A DNA stretch of 64,000 nt from Sepiola atlantica. Lineage: Eukaryota; Mollusca; Cephalopoda; Sepiida; Sepiolidae. How positions within the stretch are numbered: the first letter of the stretch is position 1; every line of letters begins with the position of its first letter. The notes below the pieces were generated by a model. That model saw nothing but the letters and a program-made list of their open reading frames with translations. It was not told where the DNA came from and did no database searches. The stretch covers positions 47,432,749-47,496,748 of the forward strand of contig OY744533.1 of assembly GCA_963556195.1 (NCBI GenBank). The letters are read 5' to 3'. Of this stretch, positions 44,631 to 55,500 are shown one piece after another. Both the position numbers and the translations under genes were made by a program.

Positions 44631-44995
44631 GCACTAACTTAACATAGAACCGTATATCATAAAGAGAGAGAGAGAGAGAGATGTCTCTTATCAGTCTCAA
44701 GAGACAGTGGATAGATCCTAGAGTCTATAGTGTGGCAATGCGTGCGCAATCTCAACCGAACCTCCCCTGAATCGGCATTGTTTGAGCTCAGATGTAAGGA
44801 GAAGTCCAGGACGACTGAAAACAATGCCGGAATAAGCAGAGAAAGAGATGTTATTTCGGAGTTTTTTCTTTCTCTGATCCTAGGGTCACAACTAAAGTTT
44901 AATAGTTTACTCTATCGAATTATTGAATACATAGACGAACGGGAGCGTATATAGAGTCATGCTTTTCACACGAGTATTAGTGAAACTGATGCAGT
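44630..44995. other. Unclassified spacer
   Basis: The 74-residue plus frame at 44,730 has no recognised motif. The segment TGTCTCTTATCAGTCTCAAG with GAGACA is a short inverted repeat. Confidence 0.4.
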
Positions 44996-44999
44996 AGAC

Positions 45000-45065
45000 G
45001 TGACAGCAATCGAACCTGAGGCGCTGAACAAGAGTACGCACTTGTAACCATTACACCATGCCACT
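45000..45065 (-). repeat. tRNA-derived head
   Basis: Minus strand: GTGGCATGGTGTAATGGTTA (A box GGTGTAATGGTTA) and GCGCCTCAGGTTCGATTGC (B box GGTTCGATT). The cloverleaf is imperfect, so it is a SINE head or pseudogene. Confidence 0.6.
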
Positions 45066-45129
45066 TCTATGTAAGCACTGTAGAAGTTTATAATGTTTAT
45101 ATAAAAAGCATTGAGATATCACTTGCCAA

Positions 45130-45205
45130 CAGCACGTGCCTCGTGGGCCAATGGTTAGAATCGTTGACTATCAACTTGATAGTCGTAGGTTCGAAGCCAG
45201 CGGGT
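45130..45205 (+). repeat. tRNA-derived head
   Basis: Plus strand: CGTGGGCCAATGGTTAGAAT (A box), GACTATCAACTTGATAGTC (an anticodon-arm-like hairpin) and GTAGGTTCGAAGCCAGCGG (B box). It sits 65 bp from the oppositely oriented head at 45,000. It is probably a SINE head. Confidence 0.6.
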
Positions 45206-45974
45206 GCTAGTCTAGTAGTCTGTATGTGGATGACTATTTAACCCTTCTATCTGTCGTTAGTGATATCGCCAGCTACTATTAGTGAAATGCGAAGGTTCCA
45301 AATAAAGAGTATATATCAAATATATAGGAATTGCCTTGAAACAGCTGTAAACAACTTTAATATTATTATATATAGTCTCTATTTTTACCACGATTTGTAA
45401 CTGATTAAAATCGTCAAAATACACACACACACACACATATGTATATATATATATTCCACTTTTCATACTAATACTACTGAGCTCTACTCACATATTGAGC
45501 ACTGTTTAGTAAATATTGAAATTATATGTACAATATATTATATTACATTATAATATTTCATGTACCTGTGCATAAAACTCTCTGTATATATATATATATA
45601 TATATACGCTTATATATATCTAAATGAATAAATGCGAAAATGTTCCATCTCTCCTAACTATAACATCAAAATCGGTTAGGCTTATTTAACTGAATGATAT
45701 AAGAATATCTTGAAATATCTATATAACTCAATCAAACAAATCTCGATATTGCTCATTTGCATATTTATTTATTTTTAAGTTTTTAATGTATTAATAGTCC
45801 GTAATATACCTTTCTACAAATGTTTTTCTACATACGCAATCGTTTTATCAATAGTGCTATTATTATATTCATAAATAAAATAAAATAAAGACATTTTATT
45901 AAAAAAATGATAGCGTTTAAAAAGTCTTTTTGGGAGATAATTTAGTAAAGTGTCAAATATCGCTGAGATGCCGA
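45206..45974. other. Spacer with short (CA)n and (TA)n
   Basis: Microsatellites lie at 45,421-45,455 and 45,583-45,606. No gene recognised. Confidence 0.4.
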
Positions 45975-46009
45975 GAACAGATACTACATTTTGATCTTAG
46001 CCAAAAGGC
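45975..46009 (-). repeat. U2 snRNA 5'-end fragment
   Basis: Minus strand: GCCTTTTGGCTAAGATCAAA and ATGTAGTATCTGTTC, then TCGGCATCTCAGCG, which is not U2. It breaks after GTTC, as at 10, 22,805 and 24,595. Confidence 0.75.
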
Positions 46010-46089
46010 AAAGGAACCATAACAAATATTTTTTTGTGACTAGACATTTTTAAATTAAAAAAAAAAAAAATTTATTGGAATATTTTTTA

Positions 46090-46895
46090 ATGGGCGGTGT
46101 AGAGTATCAGCTCTGTTGTCATACGACTGTCTTCGAAGGAATTACCTCCTCCGTTTTTAAGGGGGTGTATGGGGGAATCCTCTCAGAATGAGACAAAACA
46201 AAACTTGATTTAGTCAGAATATCTTTTAACGGGTTAGTGTAGTATCGGTTCTGTTCTCATAAGACCTTCCTCTGAGGAATCATCTCCTCCGTTTTGGGGG
46301 GAGGGGAGTAGTGTTCGGTCATCATGATAGTATCTTCTGTCAAGGGGTCAGTGTAGTATATATTCGATCACTAAGAAAGAACGATAACTCAAGTTTATAA
46401 TAAACATGTCTTTTAAGCTAGAAAATTATGAAAGTTATAGTTCTTCCTTAGCTAGCATATTTATGTTTGTTTATAAAGATGGCGACTATATTTTTCCAGT
46501 CAATTATCATTTAGGCGTTTCACGTGAACTTGCCATGGTTTTTAATGTTATCTAAATAAATGAATAAATAAATAAATGCAAACGTTTTTTCCACCTATTC
46601 TAACTATATTGACATTAAAACGGTTTACAATTATTTAATTCTCTGTAGTATATTTTCATTCGTCATGATACATTCCTCCCAGGCATTATTCCCTCTTCGG
46701 GAAAAGGCAGTATAGTATACATTCGTTCCTCACGATACCATTTCCCTAAGATTATCAGTTTTGTGTGTGTGCGGGGGGGTAGTGTACTATCTATTCTGTT
46801 GTCAGTATATCATCTTCCCAGGCATTAACCTCCTCTTTAGGGGGTGTCAGTGTATGTAGTTCGTTCATCATGATATCATACTCTCAGCCGGGTAA
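46090..46895 (+). repeat. Diverged tandem array, unit about 70 bp
   Basis: Units begin with a CAGTGTAGTAT-like word (46,097, 46,236, 46,349, 46,643, 46,708, 46,779, 46,847). They continue ATTC.TTCATCATGATA.CAT, then CTTCCCAGGCATTACCTCC and TCTTTTGGGGG. The spacings 65, 71 and 68 bp define the period in the right half. The left half has spacings close to multiples of it, and 46,380-46,620 is non-repetitive. Confidence 0.65.
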
Positions 46896-47059
46896 AAATA
46901 TGCGACCGGAATTTAAGTATATATTAAGCTTAATCTCACGAAATATTGAGCCACCAGTGTTTAAAAATTGATGATTGATTTTTGTGATTAATTTAAAGAG
47001 TGTTTTCTATTTGATCTAAATTTGAATGTGTATATATATTTATATATATATTACAGAAG
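46896..47059. other. AT-rich spacer
   Basis: No feature recognised. Confidence 0.3.
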
Positions 47060-47195
47060 ATGAGAACAAAATTGGTACCATCGGTTTCGAATCCGACAAA
47101 TTGGAACAGCACGTGACTGTATTTTGTGGACTCCTTTCAGCCTCCGTTGTAGTCTGTTGCTTTTTAAAATCGCGACTTGCGCGCTGTGTGAGATC
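47060..47195 (-). repeat. SINE-B fragment
   Basis: The minus strand shares AACGGAGGC.GA..GGAGTCCAC, CACGTG, TTGTCGGATT.GAAACCGA and GGTA with 47,715-47,870. The two form an inverted pair about 520 bp apart. Confidence 0.7.
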
Positions 47196-47714
47196 ATAAC
47201 GATATTTCAATCCTCTATCCTATTTTTTTCTAGTTTGGGGGTCATATTAGTATATTTTACGGATATTTGAAGCATGAGTAAGTTGAAAACGAAATTATTT
47301 TCTGGATTTATGAATTTAAGTCGAGGTTACGATAAAATTCGACTGCCAACGGCTTCGGTTCTGACGCCGTAGAAAAAGAACAAAAAATAAAAAATCGAAA
47401 AAACGAAAAGCACGCAAACCAGAAGGTGGAGAGCGAAAACGAAAACAACCTTTGTATTGAAAATCGATAATGTGTAACAAGAGCTTAAGCCTACAATTAA
47501 ACTTTTGAAAAAAAATTCTTATCTTCGCTTTACTGCTTGAAATCTATTTCTATGTGAAAGGGAGACTACCTATCCCTTTCATTCTTATTGGTCTTTAAAA
47601 AATCTCATTTATTTTTAAATAAATGAAAAAAAGAAAATACTATATCTATAAAGTGAATGAAAACACCATATGCAAGTGTATATGACTAAAAATATATAAA
47701 GTCAAAGTGTCAGA
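47196..47714. other. Loop between the inverted SINE-B pair
   Basis: No gene recognised; an A/G-rich run lies at 47,370-47,440. Confidence 0.35.
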
Positions 47715-47949
47715 GGCGAAGCTGTGGCCGAGTCGCAATTTTTCAAAGCTACAGACCATAACGGAGGCCGAGGAGAGTCCACGAATAACAGCCACGTGAT
47801 GGTCTTCTTTGTCGGATTTGAAACCGACGGTATCAATGTTGTCCTGATCTTCTGTAATACATATATAAATAAATATTACGCTCTTATTTTTAAAAATTTT
47901 TCTTAATAATCAAGCACTCTGCTGGGGTTCTCTCCCACTGATCTTACAA

Positions 47950-47950
<1 letters not shown>
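47715..47950 (+). mobile_element. SINE-B copy (tRNA-like A and B boxes)
   Basis: GAAGCTGTGGCCGAGTCGCA holds an A box (GTGGCCGAGT). GTCGGATTTGAAACCGACGG is a B-box-like segment and also a short hairpin. The tail AAATATTACGCTCTTA, CAAGCACTCTGCTGGGGTTC and CTTACAAAGA is shared with 54,607-54,765. Both copies end in a (TA)n run. Confidence 0.65.
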
Positions 47951-48045
<95 letters not shown>

Positions 48046-48100
48046 GGAGAGGGATAGAGATAGATATAGATAGAGAGGGATAGAGAGAGAGAGAGAGAGG

Positions 48101-48131
<31 letters not shown>

Positions 48132-48136
48132 TAATT

Positions 48137-48178
<42 letters not shown>
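47951..48178. repeat. (TA)n(GA)n(GATA)n microsatellite
   Basis: Compound run of over 200 bp; open frames here are repeat translations. Confidence 0.95.
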
Positions 48179-48179
<1 letters not shown>

Positions 48180-48299
48180 GCTACATTTGTATTCATGCAA
48201 GAATGAAACACACGTAACACATAAACGATAAATAACATAGATTGCTTATTTATTGTAATTTATATATTATATAAAAGAATATCGCTTTTTTGCAATTTT

Positions 48300-48840
48300 C
48301 TTATCTTTTACTATTTCCTCGGGATGGAGCATCCTACCGGATGCCAAACATTCATCTGCTATTTCAAAGACTCCAACCGAGAAATATTTTTAGGATTCTA
48401 ACCGTTTCTTTAAGCGAAATTATTTTTATCTCTCTTGCACTTGGTTCACCGGGTATATTCGCCAGGTTGTTTTAAAAATCCTTTTTCATGAGCCTGGTTG
48501 CTCCTATGATTACTGGAATTATGAAGATCTTCTTAATATTCTAGTTCCTTTTCATGTCATAGATAAGACCTTGGTATTTAGTTATCTTCTCCCTCTCAGG
48601 TCTGTTAAAGCCAGCATCGTTAGGGACACTCACTTCAACTAGGGTTGCTACTCTCTCCATTATGTTCCATATAACTATGGTAGGTTTAACAGCTCCGTTT
48701 TCTAGGTATGTAGTTGTAGGTATTGCAAAATCATAGTAGATAGTGTATGACTTATTTCCAACAGTTCTTTCTGGTATAGTAGCCCCCCACCCAGCAGGAT
48801 CTTACGACTGGGTGTCAAGTGACTCACACTCTCTCGTCTT
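48300..48840 (-). pseudogene. R2-like LINE, C-terminal part, copy 2
   Basis: The nucleotide sequence is closely similar to 18,930-19,510. Shared words are GGAGCATCCTACCGGATGCC against GGGGCATCCTACCGGATGCC, GGATTCTAACCGT, CCTATGATTACTGG, GGGACACTCACTTCAACTAG and GTTTAACAGCTCCGTTTTCT. The minus-strand reading is the final conserved block of the LINE protein (IIPVIIGAT-type segment), with additional frameshifts. Both copies end at the same 3' area but are truncated differently. Confidence 0.7.
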
Positions 48841-49251
48841 CTGTGCGTGTCTGTGTTCGACTACATCTCAGAAACTATTTGAGATACACATATTTTGATT
48901 CTGAATTATTTCGAGTTTGTTATGGTGAAACAAAAACTATTAAAATATACCTTTGCTTCGGGTCACAATAGATCGAATTAGTGCATATGGAACAGATAAC
49001 AAATAATTGAAAAAAGGGGAATTTCATTGCTGCTCGTACTTGTTCGCAAAATACCATTGAGATGAGGTCACATAGTTGGTTGGGCTTATTTTATCTCTTT
49101 GTCTTACTATTTTATTGAACTTGTTGTCAAAGTCTCTGCATAAGTGGAAAGAAATCGGACAGAGAAGTGTTTTCAAAAGTATCGTGGCTGAGGATAGGTT
49201 GACCAAGGACAATGTTGAGAGAGACAGAGGAAGATAGCGAATATTGTAGCC
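48841..49251. other. Unclassified spacer
   Basis: No feature recognised. Confidence 0.35.
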
Positions 49252-49332
49252 ATATATATATATACACGTTTAAACTATTCACTATTCTATTGTGTTATGC
49301 AGGATCACGAGCAACAGCAAGTAGTTCTACTA

Positions 49333-49378
<46 letters not shown>
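49252..49378. repeat. Two (TA)n runs
   Basis: A short run at 49,252-49,263 and a long one at 49,333-49,378. Between them CTACTAG|T (49,328) is compatible with a Helitron-type end. Confidence 0.8.
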
Positions 49379-49383
<5 letters not shown>

Positions 49384-50342
49384 ATCAATCCCGGACGAGT
49401 ACTCCAATACGTGACGTCCGTACGAGTCCCTCAATCATTTAACGGGCACTATTATTACCTGACAAGACACACATTAACATTTGTATTTTATCGGAATTTG
49501 GCCCGAGGATATGTTTTTTGAATTCTGTAATGATGTAAAATACACGAGATGAGACAATTGGCAAAAGAAATACAAATACACATGGAAATAGTTCAAATAG
49601 AACAATGTAATGCTAGAATGCAACTGGCATATAACTCAATGAAAATAATAATGAAAATGTGTCTTTAATTTGAGTTTTAACTCTGCCGTAATACTTAAAA
49701 CATATTCATGTTTGTCAACAGTTCAAAATTCATTTATTTGTTTATATATTTTCCCTTGGCGTGACATAAAATCTTTCTTCCTCAATGATGTTTTCTTTAA
49801 CTGTCTTTTTTCTAATTAAATAATTTTTATTTTTCCGATCCCTGTTCTACGACAATACAGGCCCAAAACTCATAAACTCAAGTCTCCAAAATGTCTGGAA
49901 AACCAAAACCAAATATCGTCTGCTTTTTCCAATTTAATTTTTCCATTTTGTGTCATTTCCCTTCATTCCAGACCATCATACGCTCGCCGTCTCCCCTCCA
50001 ACTTCTGTTCTATTCATCTTAAACCCCGGCAAGCGAGAAGGAAAAAAGAAGGAAAGCAAACCAGCGAAGCTTATACAATCAGCCAAGACCAACACCTCCT
50101 CGTAGAAAACTTTCCTCTCCTCTTTGTCCAGTAATGTTTAGAAAGACAGAGAAAAGGAAGCAGCAGCCAGGGTGATAATCTATGCATGTTTTCCTCTCTT
50201 CCTCTCTCATTCTTATTCAAGTAATGTAACGTGAATGCGCGCGTTTCTGTTTATATTTTTAACCGATCTCTTTTGTTTTGCTTTTTTCTTCTTACTCTGT
50301 TTCAAACCCGATCACTATTTTTTTTAATCAGTATTTACGTGG
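49379..50342. other. Unclassified spacer
   Basis: No gene recognised. Confidence 0.35.
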
Positions 50343-50398
50343 CGAATTCACATATATTATTACATGTTGAGAAACATGTAATAATATATGTGAATTCG
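50343..50398. repeat. Perfect 26 bp hairpin
   Basis: The arm CGAATTCACATATATTATTA and CATGTT is followed by the 4-nt loop GAGA and the exact complement back to GAATTCG. Confidence 0.95.
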
Positions 50399-50559
50399 TG
50401 GTTTTTATGTTCTCAGCATGTCTGTCTGCGAGTGTTTCGATACAAAATAAGATGACTTAACTTTCCTACCTATTTAATCACCACGCATCAAGGCCAAGAA
50501 CCACTAGAGGATAAAGGTTAACTAAACCTAAACGATAGCCAAACAGAAAAGGAGGAACA

Positions 50560-51010
50560 CTATTGGAGTACTAATATCGATCAATGGTATAAACTTATTA
50601 GTACTTATAGGACAAGAATTTGTTGACATTCGATTTGAAAACACCTAAGTGATAATCAGAAGGGAAGCAGTCCTGCGGTAGTTTGTTTCACAGTCGAGAA
50701 GCCTTTGCAAAGAATTTCTACCCATAGAAATTCCGTCTCACGCTAAGCACATTGAAGGAGAAAAGGAAAGTATTTGTTCATTGTGTCAGGAGACGAGTTC
50801 TTGTTGTGAATGTCTTACAAAGGGGGACCGAATATTGTAGCGTAGCCAAGCGCCTTTTATGGAAGTAACAATAGAGTAGAGAGAGACTAGCAACGTTTCT
50901 TTTGTGGTAAAGGGGTTGTATGGAAGAGAAGAGATCACCTCTCACTAGATTTGTAAGTCGATTTTGTAGTTTGCCAAAAAATGCAGACAAGAGTACTCTG
51001 TGTGGCTCCT
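50560..51010 (-). pseudogene. Jockey-like LINE, C-terminal fragment
   Basis: The minus frame (50,778-50,990) reads KLQNRLTNLVRGDLFSSIQP and then LYHKRNVASLSLLYCYFHKR. This is the LD..Q.R...L......LQPL.HRRNVASLSL.YRY. block, followed by PLCKTFTTRTRLLTQ. A shifted continuation to about 50,600 gives the final REFLWVEI-LCKGFSTVKQTT region. It is closely related to 61.56-62.0 kb. Only the end of ORF2 survives. Confidence 0.75.
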
Positions 51011-52675
51011 CTTTATATGTGGCAGCAATATTCCAAATTTAGACGTATCTGATTCTTATATTGGTAAATGATTGCATCTAGAGTCAGATTCTTACTTGAA
51101 CGGTAGAATTATCTAACCATTTTTCTAGCGACTTGAGCAACAGACTGAATTCTTTTAGAAAGAAAATAATTCATAAAAATTAAAAAAAAAGTAAAATATG
51201 TAATGTTTGTTGATCGAAAGACCAACGGTAGATTGCAAAAAAGACTTTGCTTGAGTAAAAAAAAATGAAACTGATCTCTCAAAACCTTCATGTCATAAAA
51301 TAAACCGCATTGTTTGAAATCTTGTGTATTTGTGAATGAAGAGTTTATCCAGAGACATTATTATTGGTATGCTACTAATCAAGAAATCCAGTACTTGCGT
51401 GATTTCCTCTACTTGCTATCAGATTCTCCATGTGTCTTCAAAAGACAGGCTGATACAGAAATCTGTAATGAGCCAGTACCAAAGGCTCCCAGGTAGTTTT
51501 GGGACGACTAATCGAGATTGGGATCAGGAATCGGAAAAATCGGAACTTTTGCGGGTATCAGAATTGGAAAAAAATTGTGACTATTCTCCGATGCCAAAAA
51601 CGATGCCTTTATTTGTTTTTTTGTTTGTTTTTGTTTAAAACATAATTTTCCATTTATTTTAAACTACCAGTAGAACTAAAAGCTATAGATACCCCTCCAC
51701 CCCCACACACACAAGTGTATTTTACGACGTTTGCGGAAATATGTGTACCTATTATATGGGTGTTTACGATAATCCGAAAATTAACAAAAAAAAGACACGA
51801 AACAACAACTCTAGAGCTAAATATTTATAGATTTAAAAAGAATCAACATCGGAATGGGTAATTGTATCAGAATCGAGAATTTACAACAGAATAGTAATTG
51901 TATCGGAATCGGGAAAAATATTGGAATTGTCCCATCACTATTCACGGGTCAGTATGACGTAGACTCTACTCATCGTGAATAGAGAAGAGCGTCTTCCAAC
52001 CTGATTAGTGACAAGAAAACTGAGGTCGGTGCTGTGTCTACCGCTATATTTTTCGACCATTCTTTCATTGACTCTCAATCTCTTTAAATATCCCCTATCT
52101 CTCTCTATCTCTCTCTCTCACCCCCTCTTTCTTTATTTCTTTCTATCTTTATTTGCTTTTCTTTCTATTAAATAATCAAATAATAGCATAATACTTAAAA
52201 ATTGAATAGCCACATCACGTTCAAACACCGACGCACTAGACTCTTTAAATACTGAGTCGACATTCTGGTCCACCCCTTAATGAATAAATGTTAGCATATA
52301 ACTATCCAGTTCTAAAGCAACTTTTTTATATTTACGACCATTCGGGCCTAATCAACCGATTTTGTCATTATTCATAAAGAATGCATTGGATTGAGCAACT
52401 AGTATTGGATGCACACTAAAAGCAAAAACAATTCTATTCACAACCTCTCTCTTCATACTCCTTTTATTTTATTTAGTCGTATTTCTTTATATTTTTTATT
52501 TTTTGTTATTATTTTATTTAGTTTAAAAAATTATTTTTACATTTACATTTTATTTTTTATTTAAAATTTTTTAATTAATTAAAAAAAAATTCAAACTCAA
52601 AATAGTGATAAGATACCTTATCATTTTTGCGTGTTTTTGTTTTTTTCTAGCTGTTACAATTGTGTGTATTTGCAA

Positions 52676-52679
<4 letters not shown>
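51011..52679. other. Unclassified spacer
   Basis: No gene recognised. The 100-residue frame at 51,336 and the 60-residue frame at 51,109 show no family motif. The words ATCGGAATCGGGAAAA and GTATCAGAATCGAGAAT recur at 51,520-51,560 and 51,867-51,918. This suggests a loose A/G-rich repetition. Confidence 0.4.
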
Positions 52680-52748
<69 letters not shown>

Positions 52749-52817
52749 ATATATATATATATATAGGTGTGCGTATACATATATATATATTGGTATATTA
52801 ATGTATGTGTGTGTATA

Positions 52818-52857
<40 letters not shown>
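52680..52857. repeat. (TA)n with (TG)n interruptions
   Basis: About 180 bp of TA-rich simple sequence. Confidence 0.95.
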
Positions 52858-52862
<5 letters not shown>

Positions 52863-54018
52863 TGGCATAGGTTAGCGGTTGTATGTGCTTATTCATATAT
52901 GTCTGCGTGGTTTGACTTCTTCCATAGGCGACTAAATGCGTGTTGACTAAAGGATTTACCTAGACTTCGGAAGAAACAACACTTTTGAAAAAAAAACTCG
53001 TTTGATTTAAGATGACCATAAAGATTAACAAAATAAGACACCTAAATTCCGGGAAGGGATGAGTGAAAGAATAAGAGTGTGTTAATATGTATGTATACAT
53101 GCACGAGAATAGTGATGTGTGGATATATGAATAAGTAACTGAGTATAAGCTGATACATACCTTGCCTCCTCTGCTATCCCCCTCCCCTCCAACAAAAATA
53201 TGTAAGAATATAATTTACTCTATAGTTCAGTTTTAAAAATGGACCAAAGTAGCTTAATTTTCAATGAAATCGCAGCTCAAACATGTATGCACATATGTAG
53301 CCAATAATCTTTGTGTAACTAAAAAAATATACTAAACTACAGCATTACTTGTTATTGAACATTATCTTATAAGCACTGGATTTTCATTGGATTAACATCG
53401 AGAAAACAACAATACAAGTACGATATATTTTTATATATAAATTCTGTAAATGTTTAAGTTACAGCTCAATAGTGTACGACTAGAACTCTTACGTAAATGT
53501 CATATAGAATTTAAGTTAATTTAGAGAACAATAGTCCATATATTAATAAAAAAACACGTTTATTAGCATACAATTGTTTCTGCTTTTTTTTAATAACGTT
53601 CATTTTTGTGCCATACAAAATATCAACGATTTTTTTGTGGAGGATTCGTCAGTGCACAAAAGTTCACCCGTACAGCTAAAAATCTAAAGTGTATTTAATT
53701 TTCATTTATTATTTATATATTTTCTTTTACCTGACAATATTTTTTCTAAAGGAAATACTTATTTAATCCTGATTTTGCATTTGAATCAACATAGCGTGGT
53801 ATCTCCATACAATGTGCGTTTCACGTTTTCATAGCGTGTTTATATTTCATCGATAAATACAAATGTCAAAAATAAAACATACTGACGAACCCCCTTCAAG
53901 AAGAAAATGATGATATTTTGTATATCATAAAATGTATGTGATTGAGAAATGCAGAAACAACTATATGCTAATAAAAGTGTTTTTGGTTTAATATATGGAA
54001 AATTGTTCCCTGAACAAA

Positions 54019-54020
<2 letters not shown>
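52858..54020. other. AT-rich spacer
   Basis: No feature recognised. Confidence 0.35.

Positions 54021-54092
<72 letters not shown>
54021..54092. repeat. (CA)n(TA)n microsatellite
   Basis: CA run passing into a TA run at the 3' end (minus sense) of the hammerhead tandem. Confidence 0.95.
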
Positions 54093-54097
<5 letters not shown>

Positions 54098-54126
54098 TTT
54101 AAGTAAATAATATTAAATTATTTTTA

Positions 54127-54171
54127 CCTACATACGCTAGCATTTCGAGCTTTCGCTCTCATCAGTGAAGG
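54127..54171 (-). ncRNA. Hammerhead ribozyme candidate (HH-G)
   Basis: Minus strand: CCTTCA, CTGATGA, G-AGC-GAAA-GCT-C, GAAA, TGCTAGCG, T, A, TGTAGG. Stem II has a perfect GAAA tetraloop. Stem I pairs with one U-U mismatch. Stem III has one G-U pair. Position 17 is A, which is permitted but slower than C. Confidence 0.75.
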
Positions 54172-54189
54172 GATGATAATCTCAGACGG

Positions 54190-54250
54190 TTCGAACCCCA
54201 CTCCGTAAGCAAGCGCTGTAACCATTAGGCTACGGGACATTACTACATTC
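54190..54250 (-). repeat. tRNA-like head of the hammerhead unit
   Basis: Minus strand: CCCGTAGCCTAATGGTTACA (A box) and GAGTGGGGTTCGAACCGTC (B box GGTTCGAACC). The spacing is that of a tRNA, but the acceptor stem does not close. Confidence 0.65.
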
Positions 54251-54453
54251 AAGAAAGGGATTTTAAGTAATATTTATGCGAATGGCGGCATATCAAGAAA
54301 GACTGGCTAGAGATTCTACGAATGTTGTCGGAATATGTCTTATAGCTACGTGTCAGGTTATTTATAACTTCCCCGAACAGGAATCAACTTTACTCTTATT
54401 AAAGGGGCTTATAACAATATTAATTGTAAATAAATGATATTAAATTATTTTTA

Positions 54454-54498
54454 CCAACATACGCTAGCGTTTCGAGCTTTCGCTCTCATCAGTGCAGG
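54454..54498 (-). ncRNA. Hammerhead ribozyme candidate (HH-H)
   Basis: Minus strand: CCTGCA, CTGATGA, G-AGC-GAAA-GCT-C, GAAA, CGCTAGCG, T, A, TGTTGG. Core, stem II and stem III are perfect. Stem I has one G-U and one U-U position. Position 17 is A. Confidence 0.75.
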
Positions 54499-54533
54499 GA
54501 TGATAATCTCGGACAGTCGCTCGGTTCAAAATA

Positions 54534-54539
<6 letters not shown>

Positions 54540-54603
<64 letters not shown>
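54540..54603. repeat. (TA)n microsatellite
   Basis: Pure TA run that truncates the hammerhead unit. Confidence 0.95.
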
Positions 54604-54606
<3 letters not shown>

Positions 54607-54765
54607 GGATGGCTAAGTGCTTCCGTGCTTGAAACCGACGGTACGAATGTTGTACTAATTTTTCTGTACCAAAATTAATAAATATTACGCTCTTAATTTT
54701 TAACTTTAATTCTTAATTAATCGAGCACTCTACTGGGATTTTTCCTGCTGTATTACAAAGAAATG
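54607..54765 (+). repeat. SINE-B fragment
   Basis: It contains TGGCTAAGTGCTTCCGTGCT, TTGAAACCGACGGTACGAAT, AATAAATATTACGCTCTTAA and CGAGCACTCTACTGGGATTT, matching the 3' two-thirds of 47,715-47,950. It is followed by a (TA)n(TG)n run. Confidence 0.65.

Positions 54766-54842
<77 letters not shown>
54766..54842. repeat. (TA)n(TG)n microsatellite
   Basis: TA run passing into a TG run. Confidence 0.95.
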
Positions 54843-54844
<2 letters not shown>

Positions 54845-55500
54845 GCTTATCCACTCGTATATGCAAATGTCAGTTGTCAAAGGCTTTAATATATAGTCAG
54901 GTGTTGACTTGTTTAAATCTCATTTGTTTATCACGCCAGTACGAGATTTGATATTTACAAATGAGGGCTGATTTGAATTGTGAATATTCGAATTACTATT
55001 GGCGCCATCTTTTTCTTTCTTTCTTTCTTAATTCATTCCTGTATTTATTTCCTCACTCTTTCTACCTTTCTGATTACTCTTGTTTCTCTACTTTGTCTTT
55101 TCTCCCTCCATTTCTACAGTTTCCTTTTTTAATCCTTCTTTGATATATTTATGATTCTATTTTCGCTGTTTCTTCATTTATTCCTTTCAATTTTCATTTC
55201 TAATTCTTTCATTTTCTTTCATTTTCTTTCATTTTCTTTCATTTTCCTCTTTATTGCAATTAATCTATTGATTTAATTCATTTTTAATACTTTTCCCATT
55301 CTTTCTTTCGTTATTCATTCATTTCAGCTTTCTTTAATTCCTTATTATTACATTGTTTTTTCTCTCTCTCTCTTCTCTCTTTCTCTCTTGCTATCTCTCT
55401 CTCGCTCTCTCTCTCTCACACACACTAACTTTCTCTTTTACCATTTATTTTTTCTATTTCTTTCCTTTTTTTCTTTTTTGAGCTGTTCTTCTTTCAATGT
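54843..55500. repeat. Spacer with long pyrimidine-rich tract
   Basis: From about 55,005 to 55,500 the plus strand is C/T-dominated. It includes four ATTTTCTTTC units (55,208-55,247) and a (CT)n run at 55,361-55,430. No gene. Confidence 0.7.

Larger units (their letters stand above)
54093..54530 (-). mobile_element. Retrozyme-like tandem: two hammerheads bounding a 327 bp monomer
   Basis: Two homologous hammerhead cores in the same orientation (minus) lie 327 bp apart. The sequence before the first (54,499-54,530) matches the sequence before the second (54,172-54,205). The sequence after them also matches (AATAATTTAATAT.ATTTA). These are therefore consecutive copies of one unit. The unit contains a tRNA-like A box (CCGTAGCCTAATGGTTACAG) and B box (GGGGTTCGAACCGTCTGAGA) just upstream of HH-G. 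There is no open frame. Tandem hammerheads with a non-coding unit of a few hundred bp are the hallmark of retrozymes; the tRNA-like promoter makes it also SINE-like. Confidence 0.7.

Noticed and set aside
45130..45205. Functional tRNA gene (and at 12,135, 13,021, 32,750 and 45,000)
   Set aside because: A and B boxes are recognisable, but acceptor and T stems do not pair well and the sequences run into SINE-like bodies.
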